A DNA stretch of 6,018 nucleotides from Solirubrobacterales bacterium (GTDB lineage: Bacteria > Actinomycetota > Thermoleophilia > Solirubrobacterales > Solirubrobacteraceae), in assembly GCA_003157595.1 (NCBI GenBank), contig PMKB01000278.1, positions 1 through 6,018 of the forward strand, written 5' to 3'. The notes beneath the pieces are model-generated. The model searched no databases. It saw only the letters and a program-made list of their open reading frames with translations, and had not been told where the DNA came from. Position 1 is the stretch's first letter; each line of letters starts with the position of its first letter. Of this stretch, positions 1 to 4,574 are shown one piece after another. A program made the position numbers and the translations under genes.

Positions 1-512
1 AGGAAGTGGTCGATCCGGTAGAGCTGACTCTCCGCGAGGTGCTCGTGCAGGTCTGCGGCGAGCGCCCGCGCGGACGCCAGGTTATGACCGAAGGGCTTCT
101 CGACCACGACGCGCGCGCTCGCCGGGAGCGCGCCCGCGGTCGCGAGACCCGCCACGACCGGAGCGAACAGCGCCGGCGGTATCTCGAGGTAGAAGACCGG
201 CGTGCGGGCCGTCCCAATCGCCTTGGCGACGCGCTCGAAGGTCGCCGGGTCGGCGAAATCGCCGCTGATGTACGACAGGCGCTTGGCGAAGCGGGCAAAG
301 ATCTTCGGATCGACCGGCTCGCCGGTGGCAGCGATCGAGTCGTCGGCGTGCTCGCACAGCCGCTTGAGAGTCCAGTCGTCGGCGGCAACGCCGACGACTG
401 GACTCTCAAGCAGTCCGCGCGCCTCCAGGCGGTACAGCGAGCGCAGCGTCATCTTCTTCGCGAGGTCGCCGGTGATGCCGAAGATCACCAGCACGTCGGC
501 GTGGTCAGTCAT
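1..512 (-). CDS. zwf: Glucose-6-phosphate dehydrogenase, N-terminal part (cut by left edge)
   Basis: This enzyme oxidises glucose 6-phosphate to 6-phosphogluconolactone with NAD(P)+, the entry step of the oxidative pentose phosphate pathway, in the cytoplasm. The 170 visible codons start at ATG 512-510 and give a standard G6PD N-terminus. The Rossmann nucleotide-binding motif GITGDLAKK is at residues 12-20, a conserved VGVAADDW stretch at 40-47, EKPFGHN at 138-144, and the substrate-site motif RIDHF at 166-170, where the window ends; family members run to roughly 450-510 aa. A good Shine-Dalgarno run (GAGGGAGGG, 525-517) lies 4 nt upstream, inside the end of the ureohydrolase gene, and the two genes overlap by 8 nt, so translation is probably coupled. 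Codons 34-51 form a perfect hairpin, described separately. Codons CTT and CCA occur only inside that hairpin in this fragment. The family call is firm; whether the gene is intact past the edge is unknown. Confidence 0.95.
   Translation of the reverse strand, partial: MTDHADVLVIFGITGDLAKKMTLRSLYRLEARGLLESPVVGVAADDWTLKRLCEHADDSIAATGEPVDPKIFARFAKRLSYISGDFADPATFERVAKAIGTARTPVFYLEIPPALFAPVVAGLATAGALPASARVVVEKPFGHNLASARALAADLHEHLAESQLYRIDHF
362..411. repeat. Perfect 23-bp inverted repeat with 4-nt loop inside zwf
   Basis: The arms 362-384 and 389-411 are exact reverse complements with no mismatch; the loop is 385-388 (GCAA on the plus strand, UUGC in zwf mRNA). Fifteen of the 23 pairs are G-C, so the mRNA hairpin should be very stable. 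It covers zwf codons 34-51. The axis lies between codons 42 and 43, so codons 35-41 (CTT GAG AGT CCA GTC GTC GGC) are exact reverse complements of codons 50-44. It is not an obvious insertion: the 50-nt length is not a multiple of three, and the encoded residues follow the normal G6PD pattern. Its role, if any, is unknown. Confidence 0.97.
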
Positions 513-1479
513 CGGACCCTCCCTCGCGTCGCAATGCGATCCCGGTCAGGAGCTCACGCACGATGCGGTCCGCGATCAGCGCGGTCACGTCGGCCGACCC
601 GATCGCAGTTGGTATCACCTCGACCAACTCGGCGCCGACCAAGTCCAGTTCGGTCGCAACCATGCGTACGGCCCACAGCAGATCCGCCGCGCCCATGCCC
701 CCCGGCTCGGGCGTCCCGGTCCCCGGTGCGACCGAGGGATCGAGCACGTCGATGTCGATCGAGAGGAAGACCGGGCCCCTGCCAACGGTCGCGACGGCGC
801 GCTCGATGACCTCTTCGATCGACAGCGCTCGAACGTCGTCCATGAACAGCGACGTGATGCCGTGCTCACGCTGCCAGGTGAGCTCGCGCTCGCCGGGCCA
901 GTAGCCGCGCAGGCCGATCTGCACGTAGCGAGCTCCGTCCACGATCCCCTGCTCGACAAGCCGGTACATGGGCGTTCCGTGCGAGCGCGTGACGCCGAAC
1001 ACCTCGCTGCCGGTGTCGGTGTGCGCGTCGAAGTGAACCAGCCCGAGCGGTCCGTGCCTGGCTGCGACGGCGCGCATGTCAGGTTCGGCGATCGAGTGGT
1101 CGCCGCCCAGCACAACCGGGATCGCGCCGGCCGCGACGACCTCCCCTACCGTGCGCTCGATCGCCGCATGGCTCGCCAGCGGATCGCCGGGGAGCACCGG
1201 CGCGTCGCCGTAGTCGATCACCTTCAGCGCGGCGAAGGCGTCGATCCCGGCGCCGAGATGGCGCCCGGGTGGGCAGCCGGCGGCGCGGATCGCGCGCGGC
1301 GCAAAGCGTGTGCCGGGACGATCGGACACGAGGTCGTCGGTCGCCGCACCCACGATCGCGACATCGGCGCCGGCGAGCTCTTCCGGATCCTCGGTGTAGC
1401 GCTGGCCGGCGAAACTGAGGAGCCCGGTGAAGTCCGGCTTCTCGCCGTGCTCGGCCCAGCGTGTCAGCGGGTCGATCAT
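505..1479 (-). CDS. Arginase/agmatinase-family ureohydrolase
   Basis: This is a binuclear manganese hydrolase that removes urea from a guanidino compound (arginine, agmatine, guanidinobutyrate or a relative). At 324 aa it has the usual family length. The metal-site motifs appear in order: GGDHS (125-129, metal ligand His128), DAHTD (151-155), SHGTP (166-170), SIDIDVLDP (240-248, ligands Asp242 and Asp244) running into APGTGTPEPGG (251-261), and the VEV motif with Glu287. All expected metal ligands are present, so it should be active. The residue after VEV is Ile289, where many agmatinases have Asn or Ser. Overall it looks closer to agmatinase/guanidinobutyrase-type enzymes than to true arginases, but the substrate cannot be assigned. 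ATG 1479-1477 has no Shine-Dalgarno sequence and sits 8 nt from an extended -10 box, which suggests a leaderless mRNA. It is the first gene of a unit with zwf. Confidence 0.9.
   Translation of the reverse strand: MIDPLTRWAEHGEKPDFTGLLSFAGQRYTEDPEELAGADVAIVGAATDDLVSDRPGTRFAPRAIRAAGCPPGRHLGAGIDAFAALKVIDYGDAPVLPGDPLASHAAIERTVGEVVAAGAIPVVLGGDHSIAEPDMRAVAARHGPLGLVHFDAHTDTGSEVFGVTRSHGTPMYRLVEQGIVDGARYVQIGLRGYWPGERELTWQREHGITSLFMDDVRALSIEEVIERAVATVGRGPVFLSIDIDVLDPSVAPGTGTPEPGGMGAADLLWAVRMVATELDLVGAELVEVIPTAIGSADVTALIADRIVRELLTGIALRREGGSDD
517..525 (-). promoter_or_regulatory. Shine-Dalgarno sequence of zwf
   Basis: Read on the minus strand this is GAGGGAGGG, ending 4 nt before the zwf ATG. It lies within the last codons of the ureohydrolase gene (Arg-Glu-Gly-Gly). 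It fixes the zwf start at 512 and contrasts with the ureohydrolase itself, which lacks such a site. Confidence 0.8.
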
Positions 1480-1487
1480 TGCCGCGG

Positions 1488-1516
1488 ACGCTACCAGCGC
1501 GACGCTCGGTGGCTAA
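1488..1516 (-). promoter_or_regulatory. Promoter of the ureohydrolase-zwf unit (leaderless)
   Basis: On the minus strand an extended -10 box, TGGTAGCGT (1496-1488), is followed by exactly 8 nt and then the ATG at 1479, so transcription would start at or next to the start codon. A weak -35 candidate, TTAGCC (1516-1511), is spaced 17 nt from TAGCGT. It overlaps the -10 box of the divergent GroES-like gene. This was read by eye; no transcript data support it. Confidence 0.5.
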
Positions 1517-1527
1517 CCTTGAGTGTC
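1491..1527 (+). promoter_or_regulatory. Promoter of the GroES-like gene (leaderless)
   Basis: A TAnnnT -10 box, TAACCT (1514-1519), is followed by 8 nt and then GTG 1528. This is the same geometry as the divergent ureohydrolase promoter. The place expected for a -35 box (about 1491-1496) falls on the opposing -10 box and shows no good consensus. A GGTGG run at 1508-1512 could instead serve as a Shine-Dalgarno for an in-frame TTG at 1519, adding three residues. Confidence 0.45.
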
Positions 1528-1860
1528 GTGAGACAACAGCTTCGCCCACTTTTCGACCGCGTCGTGATCAAGGAGCTCGAGCCCGACCGGATTCGCCAGT
1601 CGGGCCTCGTGGTGCCGCCGGGCACACACGAGCCGCCCCCCCAGCATGGGATTGTGCTCGCGGTCGGCACCGGGCTGGACTGGTGGGCGCAGGCGGGCAT
1701 CGAGATGCCGGTCTCGCCCGGCGATCACGTGGTGTTCCCGTTCTCGGCCGGCAGCTGGGTCGAGATCGAGGAGGAGCGCCTGCTCGTCTGCCGTGTCGGA
1801 GAGCTGTTCGGCGTGCTGGAGTTCGTCGAGGAGCGCGCGGCACTGCGCGAGCAGGACTGA
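1528..1860 (+). CDS. GroES-like co-chaperonin (Cpn10 family), divergent orphan copy
   Basis: The 110-aa product aligns along its length with the 10-kDa chaperonin that caps the GroEL ring. It opens with LRPLFDRVVIKELE (5-18), matching the family's LRPLGDRVVV start. A mobile-loop-like SGLVVP (25-30) carries the hydrophobic tripeptide Leu27-Val29 where GroES contacts GroEL. A GIVLAVGTG strand follows (41-49), then VSPGDHVVF (62-70), SAGSWVEI (73-80) and a terminal FGVLEFVEE (94-102). It is longer than the usual ~95-100 aa, with extra residues around Asp51-Met60 including Trp52-Trp53, and a charged C-terminal tail. No groEL is adjacent, so it may be a second, specialised copy or may have taken on another role. 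GTG 1528 is chosen from family alignment and promoter spacing; TTG 1519 is possible. The long open frame running upstream in phase is antisense to the ureohydrolase and not coding. Confidence 0.85.
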   Translation: MRQQLRPLFDRVVIKELEPDRIRQSGLVVPPGTHEPPPQHGIVLAVGTGLDWWAQAGIEMPVSPGDHVVFPFSAGSWVEIEEERLLVCRVGELFGVLEFVEERAALREQD

Positions 1861-1888
1861 CGAAGCGCCCGCCGAGCGCGCGACGCGC

Positions 1889-1915
1889 CGGCGCTCACGC
1901 CGCGGCGTAGCGCCG
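1889..1915. terminator. GC-rich hairpin between converging genes, possible terminator
   Basis: CGGCGCT (1889-1895) pairs with AGCGCCG (1909-1915). After one unpaired C (1896), ACGC pairs with GCGT around a CGCG loop. It sits just after the GroES-like stop codon and overlaps the last codons of hxlR, so it could slow polymerase from either side. There is no T run on either strand, so it is not a classical intrinsic terminator. Confidence 0.35.
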
Positions 1916-2209
1916 CAGGGCCTCCACGAGCGGACCTAGCGCCCGACCCCGCTCTGTCAACCTGTACTCGACGCCGGGCGGGCTGTCAGGGATCACTATC
2001 CGCTCGACGAGGCCGGCCCGCTCGAGGTCACGCAGGCGCGAGGACAACATCCGCGGCGAGATCCCAACCACGGCCGAGCCGAATTCGTTGAAGCGAACGG
2101 CGCCGGAGTGCGCCGCCACGACGACCTGGATCAGCCAGCGGCGCTCGAGCAGGTCCGCCGCCACGCGGACCTCGCGATTCACCGGCTCGCAATTACGACA
2201 GCGCGACAT
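1895..2209 (-). CDS. HxlR-family winged helix-turn-helix regulator
   Basis: This is a 104-aa DNA-binding protein, typical of the HxlR family, which usually act as dimers responding to oxidants, aldehydes or other stress. The core is recognisable: AADLLERRW (17-25), RFNEF (39-43), recognition helix region GISPRMLSSRLRDLERAGLV (49-68), and wing VEYRLTERGRAL (80-91). Most HxlR proteins have a conserved Cys 13 residues before the first-helix Trp. Here that position is Arg12, and the cysteines lie further out as C4-x2-C7. The ATG (2209-2207) lies inside the end of lon, an overlap of 17 nt, so it is probably translated with Lon. A strong purine run lies 28 nt upstream beyond a hairpin. The target genes are unknown; lon or the divergent aminotransferase are possible by proximity only. 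Confidence 0.88.
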   Translation of the reverse strand: MSRCRNCEPVNREVRVAADLLERRWLIQVVVAAHSGAVRFNEFGSAVVGISPRMLSSRLRDLERAGLVERIVIPDSPPGVEYRLTERGRALGPLVEALRRYAAA

Positions 2210-4484
2210 GGCGCACCGGCTCGAGCGCGAGCTCGAGCACCTCCCCCACGGTCATCACCGGGTGGAAGCGCACCGCCTCGCGGACCTCGCTGGGAATCTC
2301 GTCCAGATCACCGCGATTTCGCTCCGGGATCACGATGTCGGTCAGGCCGGCGGCGCTGGCCGCCAAAGCCTTCTGCTTGAGCCCCCCGATCGGCAGCACC
2401 CGGCCCTGCAGCGTGACCTCACCGGTCATGCCGACGGTGTGCTTGACCGGCCGGCCCGACAGCAGCGAGGCGAGCGCCGTGACCATCGTGACGCCGGCGC
2501 TCGGGCCGTCCTTGGGGATCGCCCCGGCCGGCACGTGAATGTGAAACTCGCGCTCCTCGAAAGCGTCCTCGGCGATGCCCAGGTCAGCCGCGTGGCCGCG
2601 GACGTAGGAGAGCGCGATCCGCGCGGACTCCTTCATCACGTCACCCAGTTGGCCGGTGAGGACCAGCCCAGCGGAGGATCCGTGTGACTTCATCGTGGTC
2701 GCCTCGACGAACAGCACATCGCCACCGGTGCCGGTGACGGCCAAGCCGGTTGCCACGCCGGGCACCGCGGTCCGCGCCGCGGACTCCTGGAAGAACTTCT
2801 GGCGCCCGAGCGCGTCGCGTATCGCGGCGATCTCGATCGCCATGGGAGCCGTGGCCTTGCCGGAGGCGATTCGCGTGGCGGTCTTGCGAAGCAGCTTGCC
2901 GAGCTCGCGCTCCAGGTTGCGGACACCCGCCTCGCGGGTGTACTCGGCGATCACCAGGCGCACCAGCTCGTCGGAGATGCTGACCTCGCCGTCGAGCAGC
3001 CCGTTGCGGTCGCGCTGGCGCGGCCACAGGTAGCCCTTGGCGATTGCAAGCTTCTCCTCCCCGGTATAGCCGTCGAAGGAGATCACCTCCATGCGGTCGA
3101 GCAGCGGGCCCGGGATCGTGTCCGCCTGGTTGGCGGTCGCGATGAAGAGCACCTGACTGAGGTCCAGCTCGACGTCGAGGTAGTGGTCGCGGAAGCTGTG
3201 GTTCTGCGCCGGATCCAGTACCTCGAGCAGCGCTGAGCTGGGATCGCCACGCCAATCCGCACCGACCTTGTCGACCTCGTCGAGCAGGATCACCGGGTTC
3301 ATCGTGCCCGCATCGCGCAGCGCACGCACCAGGCGCCCTGGAAGTGCTCCGATGTAGGTGCGCCGGTGCCCTCGGATCTCGGCCTCGTCACGGACGCCGC
3401 CCAGCGACATGCGCACGAACTCACGCCCGGTCGCACGGGCGATCGACTCGCCGATCGAGGTCTTGCCGGTTCCGGGCGGGCCGATCAGGGTGAGGATCGC
3501 CCCTGACCGGGGATCGGCTTCGATGCCGCGCTCCTGGCGCAGCTTGCGCACCGCGAGATACTCGGTGATGCGGTCTTTGACGTCCTCGAGGCCGGCGTGA
3601 TCGGCGTCCAGCACTTCGCGCGCCGCGACCGGGTCCAAGCGCTCTTCGGAGCGCTTGCTCCACGGCAGCGCGATCATCCAGTCAAGGTAGGTGCGAATCA
3701 TGCTTGCCTCGCCCGACTGCTCCCCCATCCGCTCGAGCCTGCCGAGTTCCTTCAGCGCCTGCTCATGCGCCTGCTCGGGCATCTCGGCCGCTTCGATCTT
3801 CGTGCGGTACTCCTCGACGATCGACGCGTCGTCATCGCCCAGCTCCTTGCGGATCGAGTCCATCTGCTTGCGCAGGAAGTAGTCGCGCTGCTGCTTGTCG
3901 GCGCCCTCCTGGACGTCGTCGCGGATCCGCTTGCGGATCTGCAGCTCTGCGAAGCGCTCGCGCTGGAGCGTCAGCGCCAGCTCGAGTCGGTCGGTGACGT
4001 CGATCGTCCGCAGCAGCTCGACGCGCTGCTCGTAGTTGAGGTCGGGGCTGTAGCCACACGAGTCGGCAAGCATGCCGGGCTCGCTGATCGAGCGCAGCCA
4101 TCCTGTGATCCGGCCGTCGGCGCCCCGCAGTTCGAGGATCTCCTCGACGACCGCCCGGTACTCGCGCGAGAGCGTCCGCGTGCGTGCGTCGACCGGCACC
4201 TCGTCGCGGCGCTCGTCGACCTCGACGAACAGCGCTCCGTCGGATCCGGTCCGAGCGGCGCCGATCAGCGCGCGATGCTCAGCCTCGACGTTGACCGCGT
4301 GGCCCCCGCCCGGCAGGCGCACCTGCTCGGCAACCACCGCGACGACGCCGACCTCCGCGTACTCGCCGTCGTGGCGCGGAACCAGCACGACACGTTCGTC
4401 GTCGTTGACGCCAACCGTGAGCGTGATGCTCATGCCGGGAAAGACGACGGTGTCATCGAGGGGGATCAGACGCAGCGTGCTCAC
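2193..4484 (-). CDS. lon: ATP-dependent serine protease Lon
   Basis: Lon is a cytoplasmic AAA+ protease that unfolds and degrades misfolded and short-lived regulatory proteins as a homo-hexamer. The 763-aa product is close to the E. coli length (784). In order: an N-terminal substrate-binding domain opening with LRLIPLDDTVVFPGM (4-18); a helical, charged segment at about 165-260; and the AAA+ module with Walker A GPPGTGKT (335-342), Walker B VILLDEVDK (398-406) and an arginine-finger candidate in LLDRME (Arg464). The protease domain begins near VPGVATGLAVTG (574-585). Catalytic Ser662 lies in PKDGPSAG and Lys705 in GGLKQKALAA, with the same 43-residue spacing as the E. coli Ser679/Lys722 dyad. 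I place the start at GTG 4484, because the SD GGGAG (4498-4494) is 9 nt upstream of it. The in-frame TTG at 4493 directly abuts that SD and is unlikely. hxlR follows with a 17-nt overlap. Confidence 0.97.
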   Translation of the reverse strand: MSTLRLIPLDDTVVFPGMSITLTVGVNDDERVVLVPRHDGEYAEVGVVAVVAEQVRLPGGGHAVNVEAEHRALIGAARTGSDGALFVEVDERRDEVPVDARTRTLSREYRAVVEEILELRGADGRITGWLRSISEPGMLADSCGYSPDLNYEQRVELLRTIDVTDRLELALTLQRERFAELQIRKRIRDDVQEGADKQQRDYFLRKQMDSIRKELGDDDASIVEEYRTKIEAAEMPEQAHEQALKELGRLERMGEQSGEASMIRTYLDWMIALPWSKRSEERLDPVAAREVLDADHAGLEDVKDRITEYLAVRKLRQERGIEADPRSGAILTLIGPPGTGKTSIGESIARATGREFVRMSLGGVRDEAEIRGHRRTYIGALPGRLVRALRDAGTMNPVILLDEVDKVGADWRGDPSSALLEVLDPAQNHSFRDHYLDVELDLSQVLFIATANQADTIPGPLLDRMEVISFDGYTGEEKLAIAKGYLWPRQRDRNGLLDGEVSISDELVRLVIAEYTREAGVRNLERELGKLLRKTATRIASGKATAPMAIEIAAIRDALGRQKFFQESAARTAVPGVATGLAVTGTGGDVLFVEATTMKSHGSSAGLVLTGQLGDVMKESARIALSYVRGHAADLGIAEDAFEEREFHIHVPAGAIPKDGPSAGVTMVTALASLLSGRPVKHTVGMTGEVTLQGRVLPIGGLKQKALAASAAGLTDIVIPERNRGDLDEIPSEVREAVRFHPVMTVGEVLELALEPVRHVALS
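2219..2247 (-). promoter_or_regulatory. Shine-Dalgarno plus hairpin upstream of hxlR, within the lon 3' end
   Basis: On the minus strand GGGGGAGGTG (2247-2238), a near-ideal anti-SD match, is followed by GCTCGAGC-TCGC-GCTCGAGC (2238-2219), an 8-bp stem with a 4-nt loop, then 9 nt and the hxlR ATG. Linear spacing from the SD is too long, but a folded hairpin would leave about 9 nt. The same bases encode the Lon C-terminal VGEVLELALEP, so the match may be coincidental. Confidence 0.4.
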
Positions 4485-4493
4485 GAATACCAA

Positions 4494-4498
4494 CTCCC
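4494..4498 (-). promoter_or_regulatory. Shine-Dalgarno sequence of lon
   Basis: GGGAG on the minus strand lies 9 nt before GTG 4484 and 0 nt before TTG 4493. This spacing selects the GTG and gives a protein beginning VSTLRLIPL, which fits the usual short lead before the Lon N-terminal domain. Confidence 0.7.
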
Positions 4499-4501
4499 TA
4501 T

Positions 4502-4519
4502 CTACTTACGAATGAGTAG
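4502..4519. promoter_or_regulatory. Operator-like inverted repeat upstream of lon
   Basis: CTACTTA-CGAA-TGAGTAG is an 18-bp imperfect inverted repeat (6 of 7 pairs, 4-nt centre). It stands out as AT-richer than everything around it. It overlaps the transcription start predicted from the lon -10 box, where a repressor would block initiation. It does not match the HspR operator CTTGAGT-N7-ACTCAAG known upstream of lon in Streptomyces. The cognate protein is unknown; the HxlR product of the same operon is one candidate. Confidence 0.45.
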
Positions 4520-4521
4520 TT

Positions 4522-4530
4522 AGTGTAGCA
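4522..4530 (-). promoter_or_regulatory. lon promoter, extended -10 box
   Basis: TGCTACACT on the minus strand is an extended -10 (TGn plus TACACT). It predicts a start near 4514-4516 and a leader of about 30 nt holding the Shine-Dalgarno. No good -35 lies at 17-18 nt; TTGGCA (4539-4534) resembles one but is too close to pair with this -10. Confidence 0.45.
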
Positions 4531-4562
4531 CGGTGCCAAGGGCGCGATTGTGAGCTCCCGCG

Positions 4563-4568
4563 TAGGCT
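4563..4568 (+). promoter_or_regulatory. -10 box of the aminotransferase gene (leaderless)
   Basis: TAGGCT is followed by 6 nt and then ATG 4575, so the mRNA should begin at or very near the start codon. No Shine-Dalgarno is present and no convincing -35 was seen. The arrangement repeats that of the ureohydrolase and GroES-like genes. Confidence 0.5.
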
Positions 4569-4574
4569 GTCGGC

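Noticed and set aside
362..411. Palindrome as a mobile-element end, an inserted repeat unit, or an HspR (HAIR) site
   Set aside because: There is no second copy or target duplication in the window. Its 50-nt length would shift the frame if simply inserted, yet the G6PD sequence is continuous. The outer CTTGAGAG/CTCTCAAG only superficially resembles CTTGAGT-N7-ACTCAAG, with the wrong spacing.
505..1479. Naming the ureohydrolase speB (agmatinase) outright
   Set aside because: Metal-site motifs are shared by agmatinase, guanidinobutyrase, guanidinopropionase and others. Nothing in the sequence fixes the substrate.
202..1527. Long plus-strand open frame running into the GroES-like gene, as if encoding a 552-aa protein
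   Set aside because: The part before 1528 is antisense to zwf and the ureohydrolase, whose family motifs are clear, and has no recognisable domain. It is open because of high GC at codon third positions.
1897..1908. ACGCCGCGGCGT perfect 12-bp palindrome as a separate regulatory site
   Set aside because: It is the inner part of the hairpin at the convergent gene ends, and short GC palindromes are expected by chance in such DNA.
3597..4523. 308-aa plus-strand open frame opposite lon
   Set aside because: It is a shadow of lon: no domain, and it crosses the lon promoter and operator region.
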